The position numbers and the translations under genes were made by a program. Shown piece by piece: positions 1-8,404 of a DNA stretch of 64,000 bases (within the stretch, counting starts at the first letter, position 1; every line of letters begins with the position of its first letter). The stretch covers positions 3,224,001-3,288,000 of the forward strand of contig NZ_CP088081.1 of assembly GCF_021049305.1 (NCBI RefSeq), read 5' to 3'. The notes under the pieces were generated by a model. The model was not told the origin of the DNA and made no database searches. It saw only the letters and a program-made list of their open reading frames with translations. The stretch is from Ideonella dechloratans. Its GTDB lineage: Bacteria > Pseudomonadota > Gammaproteobacteria > Burkholderiales > Burkholderiaceae_C.

Positions 1-656
1 CCAGTGCGCAGCCAATGGCCGACCACCAGCGCCAGGCCCTCAGACCATTCGGTGCCCTCTTCGCACCAGGTGGCCGCGGCCCGCTGGGCGCGGTGCCAGG
101 CGTGGCGCTGCACCTGGGGCGGCACCTCTCCCAACAGGTCGCGCAGGTGCAGCCAGGCGGCAGCGTCCTGGCCCTTGGGCACCGGCTGGGGGCTGATGAG
201 CTGGACCGCGTCCTCGGACTGCCGCCCCTGCAGGCGCAACCAGCGCACCAATTCATCGCGAGACTGCAGATAGACGTGGGTGGGCCGCCTGCGGTCCTGC
301 CAAGCCGCCAGTTCGGCCTCGCCCAGTCCGCGGGGCAGGCTCAGCACCTGCGCTCCGGCGGCCCGGGCAGCCAGCACCAGCAACAGCAAGCGCGGCTCGA
401 ACGCCCCGCAGACGGCCAGCCTTGCCTGCGGCCCCAGGCCCTCACGCGCCAGCCCGATGCGCAGCAGGTCGGCGGTGCGGTGCACCTGCGCCCAGGGCCA
501 GGCCACCCAGCGCCCGCGCCGCTTGTGGCGCAGGGCCAGTGCCTGGGGATGGCGCTGGGCCCAGTGGTCCAGCCGCTGCCAGGCGTCTTCTGGCAGGGCA
601 TCCTGCGCGTTGTGGGGAATCGGTTCGGCGGCCGATGCGTGCGTGGGGTCGGTCAT
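1..656 (-). CDS. Degenerate AMP-binding (acyl-CoA synthetase-like) protein, 3' end outside window
   Basis: An open frame of 218 codons runs from ATG at 656 off the left edge. Residues about 25-110 resemble the N-terminal subdomain of ANL acyl-CoA synthetases (ALALRHKRRGRW, then a hydrophobic stretch ending LPRGLGEAEL). No Ser/Thr/Gly-rich ATP-binding motif is seen in the visible part. It is a relative of the protein encoded at 11176-12348: both share the ALRHK segment, the spacing and an overall Trp/Arg/Leu-rich character. It lies 22 bases after the porin with a GAGG ribosome site, so it is probably the last or a late gene of the flavoenzyme/livF/porin unit. I infer a pseudo-enzyme or an accessory ligase; the missing C-terminus could change this. 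Confidence 0.7.
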   Translation of the reverse strand, partial: MTDPTHASAAEPIPHNAQDALPEDAWQRLDHWAQRHPQALALRHKRRGRWVAWPWAQVHRTADLLRIGLAREGLGPQARLAVCGAFEPRLLLLVLAARAAGAQVLSLPRGLGEAELAAWQDRRRPTHVYLQSRDELVRWLRLQGRQSEDAVQLISPQPVPKGQDAAAWLHLRDLLGEVPPQVQRHAWHRAQRAAATWCEEGTEWSEGLALVVGHWLRT

Positions 657-678
657 GGAGAGGTCCTCGCCCGGGGAA

Positions 679-1779
679 TCAGAAGTTGTGGCGCAGGCCG
701 GCGCCAAAGCCGCGCTGGTAACCGTTGCCGGCGTTGTAACCGGCACCGACAAAGGAGGCGAGCGTGGTGGACGCCTTGGCCGCGGCGTTGTTCTGCACAT
801 CCGCGAAGACGGCATACACCGCCGTCCGCTTGGACAGGGCGTGCTCCAGCCCCAGCGCCCACTGGCCCGCCACAGCCTGCTCGCCCCCGTCCAGCGGACG
901 CGAGGCCCGGTGGGCATAGCTCACGCGCAGCGCGTCGGCCGCCGACAGGGGCACGGTGGCCCCCAGCAGCCATTGCCGCGTGCGTTCGGCCTCGGTGGCC
1001 CCTGTGTCGGGGCTGAAGTCACCCGCACTGGCCTGGCGCCCGCCCACCAGGGCCGCCAGCTTCAGCACACCGAAGTCGTAGGTGCCACCCACGTCCCACA
1101 CGTTGACGTTCTTGCCATGGGTGGCGCCTGCGAGGGAGGAATGCAGTTGCTGCAGATGCAGGCCGACGAACAGCGGACCGTTCTGGTACTGCGGCAGCAG
1201 CGAAGCGACGCGCACATTGCGGCCAGAGGCCTCCTGGCCGTAGCCGTTGGCCGCAAGGCTGGCCGCCACCGTCACGCCGTGGAGCGTGGGCGAAACATAG
1301 GCGACCTGGTTGTCCCAGCGGTACTCGGTCAGATAGACGTTGTTGTACTGACCGACCGTGACGCTGCCGAAGGGGTCGACGGTGGATTCGAACAGGTAGC
1401 CCGGCGTGTACTGGCGACCCAGCGAGAGCGTGCCCAGCTGCCTCTGGGTCAGGCTGACATAGGCCTGCCGACTCCAGAAGCCACCGCCGGCCACGGTGCC
1501 CGTGTCGGCGCCAAAGCCCGACTCGAACAGGAAGCCGGCCCGCAGTCCCCCACCCAGATCCTCCTGGCCCTGGAAGCCCAGGCGCGAGGGGGTGCTGAGG
1601 CCGGAGTCGATGGCCGAGTCGTGCTTGCGGCTGGGGTCGACGTTGTCGCCGCGCCAGCGGTAGCCCACATCCACCGTGCCGAAGATCGACACCTGGGAAT
1701 CGGGCTGGGACTGGGCCAGGCCCAGCAGGGGGGTCAAGAGGCCCAAGGCGGCCAGGGTGGACAAGGAAAGCTTCTTCAT
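679..1779 (-). CDS. Outer-membrane porin (Gram-negative trimeric porin family)
   Basis: A 366-residue protein with a signal peptide (MKKLSLSTLAALGLL..., cleavage near residue 22-24), a first strand reading SQVSIFGTVDVGYRW, repeated beta-strand pattern with RLGFQGQEDLGGGLRAGF, and a C-terminal RHNF ending in the Phe expected for Bam recognition. Size and motifs fit the betaproteobacterial general porin family. It follows livF by 143 bases on the same strand. In this setting it probably admits the substrate of the ABC importer and flavoenzymes encoded upstream; that substrate role is inference. No good Shine-Dalgarno sequence precedes the ATG. Confidence 0.9.
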   Translation of the reverse strand: MKKLSLSTLAALGLLTPLLGLAQSQPDSQVSIFGTVDVGYRWRGDNVDPSRKHDSAIDSGLSTPSRLGFQGQEDLGGGLRAGFLFESGFGADTGTVAGGGFWSRQAYVSLTQRQLGTLSLGRQYTPGYLFESTVDPFGSVTVGQYNNVYLTEYRWDNQVAYVSPTLHGVTVAASLAANGYGQEASGRNVRVASLLPQYQNGPLFVGLHLQQLHSSLAGATHGKNVNVWDVGGTYDFGVLKLAALVGGRQASAGDFSPDTGATEAERTRQWLLGATVPLSAADALRVSYAHRASRPLDGGEQAVAGQWALGLEHALSKRTAVYAVFADVQNNAAAKASTTLASFVGAGYNAGNGYQRGFGAGLRHNF

Positions 1780-1898
1780 GGGTCGGATTGGTTGGAAGGA
1801 AATGAATCGTTCGGGCGTGCCGTGGCCATGCGCGGGCAAGGCGGTGCCCACCGCAGCGTCCATCGGACCTGCCCGTTGTGGTTTGGGAAAGGAAGTCA

Positions 1899-1917
1899 GG
1901 GCCCGCAGCGCGGGCCT
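1899..1917 (-). terminator. GC hairpin after livF, no U-tract
   Basis: A seven-base-pair inverted repeat GGCCCGC/GCGGGCC with loop AGC lies just beyond the livF stop. There is no T-run after it on the minus strand, so it is at best a weak or factor-dependent terminator, or a stabilising hairpin between livF and the porin gene. The rest of the 143-base gap shows no convincing promoter. Confidence 0.3.
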
Positions 1918-1922
1918 GCGGC

Positions 1923-2681
1923 TCAGAGGCTGAAGGCGGCCCCCAGGTAAAGCTCGTGGATGTCGTCGCGGGCCGCCAGCGCCTGCGCACTGCCCTCGGC
2001 CGCCAGCCGCCCGTTCTCGAGCACACAGGCATGGTGGGCGTGACGCAAGGCGACATTGGCGTTCTGTTCGGCCACCAGGAAGCTCACGCCCTGCTCGGCG
2101 TTGAGGCGGCCGACGATCTCGAAGATCTCGTCGACGACCTTGGGCGCCAGCCCCATCGAGGGTTCGTCCAGCAGCACCAGCCGGGGCCGGGCCATCAGGG
2201 CTCGGCCGATGGCCACCATCTGCTGCTCGCCCCCCGAGGTGTAGCCAGCTGCGGTCCGTCGCCGTTCCTGGAGTCGGGGGAAGTAGTGGTAGATGCGTTC
2301 CAGGTCGGCCCGCAAGGCAGCTCGGCTGGGGCGATGCACGAAGCCGCCGGTGAGCAGGTTCTCCTCGACGGTGAGGTGGCTGAAGCAGTGGCGGCCCTCC
2401 AGCACCTGGACCAGCCCCTCGCGCACCAGCTGGTCGGGCGCGGCGTGGGTGATGTCCCGGCCCTGGTAGAGGATCTGGCCGGCGGTGACCTGGCCGCGCT
2501 CCGCCCCCACCAGGGCGGAGATGGCTTTCAAGGTGGTGCTCTTGCCTGCGCCGTTGGCGCCCAGCAAGGCCACGATCTGTCCCTCGCCCACGGTCAGGGA
2601 CACCTCCTGCACCGCCAGGATGGCCTGGCCGTACAGCACCTCGATCTGCCGGACCTCGAGCACGGGATGTTCTGCAGACAT
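1923..2681 (-). CDS. livF: Branched-chain amino-acid type ABC transporter ATPase (LivF-like)
   Basis: A 252-residue ABC ATPase with Walker A GANGAGKST at 41-49, signature SGGEQQ at 149-154 and Walker B LVLLDEP at 168-174; EGRHCFSHLTVEENL is the usual LivF Q-loop region. It pairs with LivG (10388-11179) to power the LivHM permease. It is physically separated from the other liv genes by three flavoenzyme genes and starts 15 bases after the FMN monooxygenase gene, with ribosome site AGGAGAG, so it is co-transcribed with the enzymes. The substrate is unlikely to be leucine; the context points to an organosulfur compound (inference). Confidence 0.93.
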   Translation of the reverse strand: MSAEHPVLEVRQIEVLYGQAILAVQEVSLTVGEGQIVALLGANGAGKSTTLKAISALVGAERGQVTAGQILYQGRDITHAAPDQLVREGLVQVLEGRHCFSHLTVEENLLTGGFVHRPSRAALRADLERIYHYFPRLQERRRTAAGYTSGGEQQMVAIGRALMARPRLVLLDEPSMGLAPKVVDEIFEIVGRLNAEQGVSFLVAEQNANVALRHAHHACVLENGRLAAEGSAQALAARDDIHELYLGAAFSL

Positions 2682-2696
2682 CGGCCCTCTCCTCTC

Positions 2697-4142
2697 TCAG
2701 GTCGCGGCCGGAACAGCCGGCTGAGCCACGGCAGACACCGCTTGCGCCGCCGCAAAGGCCGCGGCCTCCTCGGCCTTGACCGCCTCGATGTCGCGGAAGC
2801 GTGCCGCGGGGTGGGTCTCGGGCAGACGGGCCCCTTCGCCGAAAAGCTTCTCCCGCAGCGTGCCCGGGCGGTAGGCGCTGGGGTAGACGCCGCGCTTCTG
2901 CAGCTCCGGCACCAGGTGACCCACCACATCCTCGAAGGTTTCGTGGGCCACGGCATAGGCCAGGTTGAAGCCGTCCACGTCGGTTTCCTCCACCCATTGC
3001 TGCAGGATGTCGGCCACGGTGGCCGCCGAGCCCACGAAAACGGGCCCCAGTCCACCGATGCCGGCCCAGCGGGCCAGTTCATCGATCGACCAGTCCTTGT
3101 CGCCGTTGGTCAGGTGCTCGACCACCGAGACGATGGCATTGGTCTCCACCTTGCGCACGAGGTCGGTGGGCGCGTACTGGCCGAAGTCGATGCCGCTCCA
3201 GCCCGAGAGCAGCACCAGCGCGCCATCGTAGGAGGCGTGCTTCTGGTACTCCTCGAACTTGGCCTGCGCCTTGGCGTCGGTCTCGTCGACGATGATCGTC
3301 ACCAGGTTGTAGACCAGCACCTTGCGGGGATCGCGACCCGCTTCGGCGGCCTGGCGGCGGATCTCCTTCACGTAGTCCCGCACGGCGGACTTCAGCGGCG
3401 AGGAAATGAACACGCACTCGGCGTGCTGCGCCGCGAAGGCCTTGCCCGCGCCGGAGGACCCGGCCTGGTAGAGCACCGGCGTACGTTGAGGAGAAGGCTC
3501 GCACAGGTGGTAGCCCGGCACATCGAAGTACTTGCCCTTGTGCCCGATCTCGTGGATCTTCTCCGGATGGGCAAAGATGCGGCGCGCGCGGTCGCGCACC
3601 ACCGCATCGTCCTCCCAGCTGCCCTCGAGCAGCTTGTAGATGACTTCGATGTACTCGTTGGCCACCTCGTAGCGGTTGTCATGGCGTCGCAGCCCGCCCT
3701 GGCCGATGTTCTTGGCGCCGCTTTCCAGGTAGGAGGTGACGATGTTCCAGCCCACGCGGCCGCGGGTGTGGTGGTCCAGCGTGGAGAGTCGGCGGGCGAA
3801 GGTGTAGGGATGCTCGAAAGAGGTCGACGCCGTGATGCCGATGCCCAGGTGCTCCGTCGCCAACGCGATCGGCGCTGCCAGCTGCAGCGGGTCGCTCACC
3901 GGGATCTGAACCCCCTGGTGCAAGGCATGGAAGTTGTCGCCCTTGTAGACGTCGTAGTAGCCGATCACGTCGGCGATGAAGACGCCGTCGAAGATGCCCC
4001 GCTCGAGGATCTTGGCCAGGTCGGTCCAGTATTCCAGGTCCTTGTACTGCCAGGAGCGGTCGCGCGGGTGGGTCCACAGCCCCGGGGACTGGTGGCCCAC
4101 GCAGTTCATTTCGAAGGCGTTGAAGTGGATGGTCTTGCTCAT
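2697..4142 (-). CDS. FMNH2-dependent monooxygenase, DszA/NtaA/SnaA family
   Basis: A 481-residue luciferase-like TIM-barrel monooxygenase. The family is recognised by the start (MSKTIHFNAFEMNCVGHQSPGLW), GVFIADVIGYYDVY, ITASTSFEHPYTFARRLSTLDH, GRVGWNIVTSYL and PVLYQAGSSGAGKAFAAQHAE. Members use reduced flavin from a separate reductase to open C-S or C-N bonds (dibenzothiophene sulfone, nitrilotriacetate, dimethyl sulfone). No flavin reductase gene is in the window. It sits 16 bases after the SfnB-like gene and 15 before livF. About 35 residues at the C-terminus are Ala/Val-rich and unlike the core. The exact substrate cannot be read from the sequence; sulfone or sulfonate cleavage is my inference from the neighbours. 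Confidence 0.88.
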   Translation of the reverse strand: MSKTIHFNAFEMNCVGHQSPGLWTHPRDRSWQYKDLEYWTDLAKILERGIFDGVFIADVIGYYDVYKGDNFHALHQGVQIPVSDPLQLAAPIALATEHLGIGITASTSFEHPYTFARRLSTLDHHTRGRVGWNIVTSYLESGAKNIGQGGLRRHDNRYEVANEYIEVIYKLLEGSWEDDAVVRDRARRIFAHPEKIHEIGHKGKYFDVPGYHLCEPSPQRTPVLYQAGSSGAGKAFAAQHAECVFISSPLKSAVRDYVKEIRRQAAEAGRDPRKVLVYNLVTIIVDETDAKAQAKFEEYQKHASYDGALVLLSGWSGIDFGQYAPTDLVRKVETNAIVSVVEHLTNGDKDWSIDELARWAGIGGLGPVFVGSAATVADILQQWVEETDVDGFNLAYAVAHETFEDVVGHLVPELQKRGVYPSAYRPGTLREKLFGEGARLPETHPAARFRDIEAVKAEEAAAFAAAQAVSAVAQPAVPAAT

Positions 4143-4158
4143 GCTGCGTGCTCCATCC

Positions 4159-5421
4159 TCAGTTCCACGGGTGCCGCGGCGGGGTCACCCCATTGAGGTG
4201 GTAGTTGCCGACGTGGAAATACTTCCAGCGCACCGGGTCGTGCAGCGTGTGGGTGCGGGCATTGCGCCAGTGCCGGTCCAGGTTGTGCTCCTGCAGGGTG
4301 GATCGCGTGCCGGACAGCTCGAAGAGCTTGTTGGTGGCGGCGATCGCGATCTCGGTGGTCAGCACCTTGGCTTCGCTGGTGACCAGGGTGGCGACGGTCA
4401 CGTTGTCTTCGCTCGGCTCGGCCAGGGCGCGATCGATCGCCCGGCCGGCCCGCTCCAGCAGTGCCTCAGCGGCATGCAGGCGGATCACCAGCTCGCCCAC
4501 CGCGCTCACGGTGAACGGATCCTCCGAGGCCGCTTCCTTGCCGCTGTCGATCCAGGGGCGGCTGCGAGTTCGGACGAAGGCCACCGTCTCGGCGATGGCG
4601 GCGGCGGCGATGCCGGCATCGATGGCCGCCTGGATGATCTGCGAGATGGGACCCGCCGCTGTGGGGCGGTCGAAGGCCGCCACCGGCACCAGGCGGTTCA
4701 GCGGCACCTTCACGTTCTCGATGCGGATGGAACCGGAAGCCGTGGTCCGCTGGCCGAAGGCGGACCAGTCGTTGACCACGGTCAGGCCCGGCGCAGCACG
4801 GTCGGCAAAGGCCAGCCAGCCCTTGCCCTGGTCGTCCACCGCGACGATGGGCACGATGTGGGCCAGCAGCGCGCCGGTGGTGTAGAACTTCTGCCCGTTG
4901 ACCACCGCGTGGTCGCCTTCGAGCTGCAGCTTGGTCTCGAAGGCCGCCACGTTCTTGCTGCCCTTCTCCGAGAAGGCATTGCCGAAGCGGGTGCCTTGCA
5001 GGACCAGGCCGAACAACTCCTTCTTCTGGGCCTCGGTGCCGTCCAGCTCGATGTGGGCCACCAACGCCAGGTGGTTCTGGGTGATCTGCGCGATGCTGGA
5101 GTCGCCTTCGGCCAGGATGCGGATCACCTCGGCCAGCGTGGCGTAGGACACCCCGGCGCCGCCGTAGGCCTTGGGCACGGTGATGCCCCACAGGCCGCTC
5201 TGCGAGTAGGCGTTGACCTCGGCGATGGGCAGGTAGCCCTCACGGTCGCGCAGCGAGGATTCGGTGGCGAATTCGCCGGCCAGCCGGCGGGCGATCGCGA
5301 TGGCTTCGGCATCGCTGTGGATGATGTGGGCCGGCTCGGCCGGGCGCAACAGGGCCGCGAACGGTGCGCCGGTATTGACGCGGGGACGGTCTTCGACGGG
5401 GGACAGGGTCTCGGTGCTCAT
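4159..5421 (-). CDS. SfnB-like sulfur-acquisition flavoenzyme (acyl-CoA dehydrogenase fold)
   Basis: A 420-residue acyl-CoA dehydrogenase-fold protein of the DszC/SfnB group. Visible markers are LWGITVPKAYGGAGVSYATLAEV, FYTTGALLAHIVPIVA, DWSAFGQRTTASGS and the C-terminal DRHWRNARTHTLHDPVRWKYFHVG signature, where His and Arg line the flavin and oxygen site. SfnB proteins of Pseudomonas are induced for growth on dimethyl sulfone, and DszC proteins are FMNH2 monooxygenases rather than dehydrogenases. It lies 35 bases after the related flavoenzyme gene and 16 before the DszA-type gene, so all three are expressed together. The ATG lacks a clear Shine-Dalgarno site. Confidence 0.85.
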   Translation of the reverse strand: MSTETLSPVEDRPRVNTGAPFAALLRPAEPAHIIHSDAEAIAIARRLAGEFATESSLRDREGYLPIAEVNAYSQSGLWGITVPKAYGGAGVSYATLAEVIRILAEGDSSIAQITQNHLALVAHIELDGTEAQKKELFGLVLQGTRFGNAFSEKGSKNVAAFETKLQLEGDHAVVNGQKFYTTGALLAHIVPIVAVDDQGKGWLAFADRAAPGLTVVNDWSAFGQRTTASGSIRIENVKVPLNRLVPVAAFDRPTAAGPISQIIQAAIDAGIAAAAIAETVAFVRTRSRPWIDSGKEAASEDPFTVSAVGELVIRLHAAEALLERAGRAIDRALAEPSEDNVTVATLVTSEAKVLTTEIAIAATNKLFELSGTRSTLQEHNLDRHWRNARTHTLHDPVRWKYFHVGNYHLNGVTPPRHPWN

Positions 5422-5456
5422 GGTGCGGACAGGCGGATGGGGGTGGGAAATGAGGT

Positions 5457-6704
5457 TCAGGCGGTGGCCGGCGCCGCGGGACTGGCGCCGATCTGCCAGA
5501 CATAGGGCGGCTCGGTGCCATTGATGGCCCAGTCGCCGACGATGCGGGCCTTGTAGACCAGCGGGTTGTGGGACGAGACGGTGCGGGCGTTGCGCCAGTG
5601 GCGATCCAGCGCCAGGGCGGCACTGGCCGACGAGGCGCCCAGCGCGTTGAACAGGTCGCTGCTGGCGCGCAGGGCCAGCTCGGACACCACCAGCTGCCCC
5701 TGCGCGGACTCGATCTCGGCCGCGATGTTGGCGCGCTTCTCCAGCGCCTCGTCGCCCGCGAAGTGAGCCTCGTAGGCGGCTTGCGCCGCCTGGGCCACGC
5801 GCTGGGTCACGGCCGTGGCGGCGTAGGCCTGGGCCGAGATCTGCCCGACCACCTGCTGGATCTGCGGATCCTGGCGGACCAGGGGCGCGTTGCCAGTGCT
5901 GTAGATGCGCCGGCGCGCCGCCACCTGGGTCGCGGCATCACGCTCTGCGGCACGTGCAATGCCCGCCAGGGTGGCCAGGTGAACCAGTTGGTAGAAGGCC
6001 GTCTGGTACTTGAAGCGGGTGGCGAAGTCGATCACGTTCTCGGCCTCCACCACCGCGTCTTCGAACACGGTGGTGCCGCTGCCGGTGGTGCGTTGGCCGA
6101 AGCCGTCCCAATCGTCCTGCAGATGCACCCCAGGCTGGTGGGCGCGCACTGCGGCGATCACATTGCCACCGGTGTCGTCGCGGCGGGCAAAGACATCGAT
6201 CCAGTCGGCAAAGATGCTGCCGGTGCTGTAGTACTTGTGGCCCGACAGCAGCCAGCGCCCCTCGTGAGGGCGCACGCGGGTGATGACCTCGCCGATGGTC
6301 ACGTTGCCCACTTCGGTCCAGGCGTTGCCGACGGTCTCGCCGGCCACGAAGCGGCGGAACCACAGGTCCTGCTGGGGTCCGGCTGGCGCGTTGAGCCGGT
6401 CCTCGACGAAGGCGAAGTGGCCACGCAGCGCCTGCGGCAGATTGGAGTCGGCGGCGGCCAGCTCGGTCAGCAACTCGAACAGTTGAGGCAGGGAGGCACC
6501 GGCGCCGCCATGGGATACCGTAACCCGTATGGCCCCGAATCCCGCGGCCTTGAGCCAGCCAATGGCCTCGCGCGGCAGTTCGCGCGTGCGCTCACGCTCG
6601 ACCGCCCCTTGCGCGATCCGCTCGAAGATGGGTCGGAAGCGGGCCGCCAGTTGTTCGTAGTCGGCTCCGGCGGACAAGGCAGGCACGAGATCGCGCTGGG
6701 ACAT
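5457..6704 (-). CDS. DszC-like flavin monooxygenase (acyl-CoA dehydrogenase family)
   Basis: A 415-residue paralogue of the next gene, with the same fold and motifs: FGAIRVTVSHGGAGASLPQL, YYSTGSIFADWIDVFARR, DDWDGFGQRTTGSG and DRHWRNARTVSSHNPLVYKARIVG. It probably oxygenates a sulfur or carbon centre using reduced flavin supplied in trans. The frame is open further upstream, but ATG at 6704 is chosen because AGGAG lies six bases before it and the sigma54 promoter at 6739-6753 would start transcription near 6728, giving a leader of about 24 bases. It is the first gene of its transcription unit. Having two DszC/SfnB-type enzymes beside one DszA-type enzyme suggests sequential oxygenation steps. 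Confidence 0.85.
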   Translation of the reverse strand: MSQRDLVPALSAGADYEQLAARFRPIFERIAQGAVERERTRELPREAIGWLKAAGFGAIRVTVSHGGAGASLPQLFELLTELAAADSNLPQALRGHFAFVEDRLNAPAGPQQDLWFRRFVAGETVGNAWTEVGNVTIGEVITRVRPHEGRWLLSGHKYYSTGSIFADWIDVFARRDDTGGNVIAAVRAHQPGVHLQDDWDGFGQRTTGSGTTVFEDAVVEAENVIDFATRFKYQTAFYQLVHLATLAGIARAAERDAATQVAARRRIYSTGNAPLVRQDPQIQQVVGQISAQAYAATAVTQRVAQAAQAAYEAHFAGDEALEKRANIAAEIESAQGQLVVSELALRASSDLFNALGASSASAALALDRHWRNARTVSSHNPLVYKARIVGDWAINGTEPPYVWQIGASPAAPATA

Positions 6705-6738
6705 GCAAGGCTCCTGGGTTGAGAACAAGCTCTGCAAC

Positions 6739-6753
6739 GCAGAAGACGTGCCA
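6739..6753 (-). promoter_or_regulatory. Sigma54 (-24/-12) promoter of the flavoenzyme/livF unit
   Basis: The minus strand reads TGGCACGTCTTCTGC. This matches the sigma54 consensus TGGCACG-N4-TTGC at all positions except one T in the -12 element, with GG and GC at the obligatory spacing. Predicted start near 6728, 24 bases before the ATG of the DszC-like gene. Two dyads lie behind it at 6806 and 6834. Confidence 0.8.
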
Positions 6754-6805
6754 GTCGCGACACCCTTCCAAATCAAGCACTTAGGGAAAACGCCTGGATC
6801 TGTGC

Positions 6806-6821
6806 TGCTGGTGTCGCAACG
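6806..6821. promoter_or_regulatory. Proximal activator dyad (UAS) for the flavoenzyme unit
   Basis: TGCTG-GTGTCG-CAACG, an imperfect dyad with centre at 6813.5, which is 67.5 bases from the centre of the sigma54 promoter at 6739-6753. The proximal dyad of the liv unit has exactly the same offset. I infer binding of the sigma54 activator encoded at 12554-13660. Confidence 0.5.
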
Positions 6822-6833
6822 GGCCTGCTCCAG

Positions 6834-6849
6834 TGCTGCTGCACCAGCA
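6834..6849. promoter_or_regulatory. Distal activator dyad (UAS) for the flavoenzyme unit
   Basis: TGCTG-CTGCAC-CAGCA, a perfect five-base dyad with a six-base spacer, centre 28 bases upstream of the proximal dyad. It lies in a CTG/CAG-rich stretch, so its exact register is less certain than that of the other copies. Confidence 0.45.
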
Positions 6850-6894
6850 GCAGCGCCTGCCAGCGCGGCCGATGGGCGGCAGCTGGACTCGACA

Positions 6895-6922
6895 TAAAAA
6901 AAGGCCGCCTCGAAGGCGGCCT
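6895..6922 (-). terminator. Rho-independent terminator of the liv unit
   Basis: On the minus strand a nine-base-pair stem AGGCCGCCT/AGGCGGCCT with a three-base loop is followed by seven Ts. It lies just after the livK stop and before the dyads of the next unit, so it separates liv transcription from the flavoenzyme unit. Confidence 0.9.
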
Positions 6923-6943
6923 GGATCCCGGCGCCCGCGGCGC

Positions 6944-8263
6944 TCAGCTTTCCTTGGCGCAGTTGCGTGGCGTGATGCCCTTGTCCTTGGCGTACTGAAG
7001 GGCCGAGGCTTCGATGATGGGGCGCAGGAAGGCGCGGTCGGCCTGCACCCAATCACTGATCAGCTTCCATTGCTGGCCATCCCATTGCTGGAAGCGAACG
7101 GCCCCTCCTCCTTCGTGATCGGCGCAGGACAGCTTGAGCGGCTGAACCAGCCCCAGGGCGCCGAGCTCCTTGAGGCGCTTGTCGTCCAGGGCCAGGTGCT
7201 CGAAGCCCCAGCGCACCTGCTCGCCGGTCAATGGCTTGTTGCCGAACCGGGCCTGCGCCAGGCGCACCGCCTCGACGTTGAGGATGCCGTTCTCCACACC
7301 CAGGTTGTAGTACACGGTGCCGAAGCGCTTGGGGTCGGCCAGGTTGCCCTTGCCGGCATCGATGACGTCCTTCTTGATCCCCTGCAGCACCGGGAACGCG
7401 GTGCCGGAGGGATGGGTGGTGATGGCGATGTAGCCCTTGGCCGCGGCCCCGGCAGGGGTGACGTCCTCCTCGGAGTTGCTCCAGATGTTGCCGATGATGT
7501 GGTCGGTGGGATACCCCACCTTCTGGGCCGTCTTCAGCGCCACCGGGTTCATCACGCCCCAGCCGCGCAGGATCACGTAGTCGGGCTTGATCTTGCGGAT
7601 GGTCAGCCACTGCGACTGCTGTTCATTGCCGGGGTGGGGCACTTCCAGCAGGGTCAGCTCGAAGCCGAACTTGGTGGCCAGCTTCTGCAGCACCTCGTTG
7701 GTCTCCTTGCCGTAGGGCGAGCCGTGGTAGAGCGTGACGATCTTCTTGCCACGCAGCTTGTCCGGCCCCCCCACCTTCTGGCCGATGAAGTTCACGATGG
7801 CCGAGACTTCCGAGTAGGGGTTGAGCTGCAAAGGGAACACATAGGGGAAGACGCTGCCGTCGGTGGAGTCGGTGCGTCCGTGGTTGATGGTGATCAACGG
7901 CAGCTTGTCCGCGGTGGAGCGGTCCAGCGTGGCATAGGCGATGCCCACCGACAGCGGGTTGGTCGCCGCAGCCGGCGCACCGTTGAGGCCCTTCTTCAGA
8001 CGCTCATAGCACTCCACGCCCTTCTCCACGACGTACTCGGTCTCGCACTCGCTCCAGGTCAGCTGCACACCGTTGACACCCCCGTGCGCATTGACGTACT
8101 GCAGGTAGTCGATGAAGCCCCCGAAGAAGCCGGTGCCCCCGGCCGCGTAGGGGCCGACCCGGTAGCTCTGCAAGGGGAAGTACTGTTCGTTCGCGGCCTG
8201 CGCGTTCAGGCCGATCACCCCCAGCGCCAGAGCAGCGGTGGAGAAGGTCTTGCGAAGGGTCAT
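6944..8263 (-). CDS. livK: ABC transporter periplasmic substrate-binding protein (LivK-like)
   Basis: A 439-residue type I periplasmic binding protein with a signal peptide (MTLRKTFSTAALALGVIGLNAQA, cleavage about residue 23). SYRVGPYAAGGTGFFGGFIDYLQYVNAHGGVNG is the typical opening of the family, and CETEYVVEKGVECYERLK follows. It captures the substrate for the LivHM/LivGF importer. It closes the liv transcription unit, 141 bases after livM, and is followed by a strong terminator. It belongs to the longer Burkholderiales subgroup rather than the 370-residue leucine-binding type; the ligand is unknown and inferred to be an organosulfur or aromatic acid compound. Confidence 0.9.
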   Translation of the reverse strand: MTLRKTFSTAALALGVIGLNAQAANEQYFPLQSYRVGPYAAGGTGFFGGFIDYLQYVNAHGGVNGVQLTWSECETEYVVEKGVECYERLKKGLNGAPAAATNPLSVGIAYATLDRSTADKLPLITINHGRTDSTDGSVFPYVFPLQLNPYSEVSAIVNFIGQKVGGPDKLRGKKIVTLYHGSPYGKETNEVLQKLATKFGFELTLLEVPHPGNEQQSQWLTIRKIKPDYVILRGWGVMNPVALKTAQKVGYPTDHIIGNIWSNSEEDVTPAGAAAKGYIAITTHPSGTAFPVLQGIKKDVIDAGKGNLADPKRFGTVYYNLGVENGILNVEAVRLAQARFGNKPLTGEQVRWGFEHLALDDKRLKELGALGLVQPLKLSCADHEGGGAVRFQQWDGQQWKLISDWVQADRAFLRPIIEASALQYAKDKGITPRNCAKES

Positions 8264-8404
8264 GGTGGGTCTTTCTTGGAAACTGCGAGGCGCAGGGTCG
8301 AGGGAACACCCCTTGCGGGAGGGGCGGGTCAGGAAGCCGACAAAACGGAAGGCCGACGGAAGGGCGCGGCCCGGCAGGGCCGAGGGCCTCTTGGCTCAAT
8401 GGGG

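Noticed and set aside
1836..1850. Possible sigma54 promoter upstream of the porin gene (TGGGCACCGCCTTGC on the minus strand)
   Set aside because: GG and TTGC have the right spacing, but the -24 half is shifted by one base and no TGYTG dyad lies nearby, unlike the two good promoters of the island.
679..2997. A 772-residue minus-strand open frame covering the porin and continuing out of frame across livF
   Set aside because: Only the 679-1779 part has porin sequence and a signal peptide; the rest is an Arg/Gly-rich shadow of livF and its upstream neighbour.
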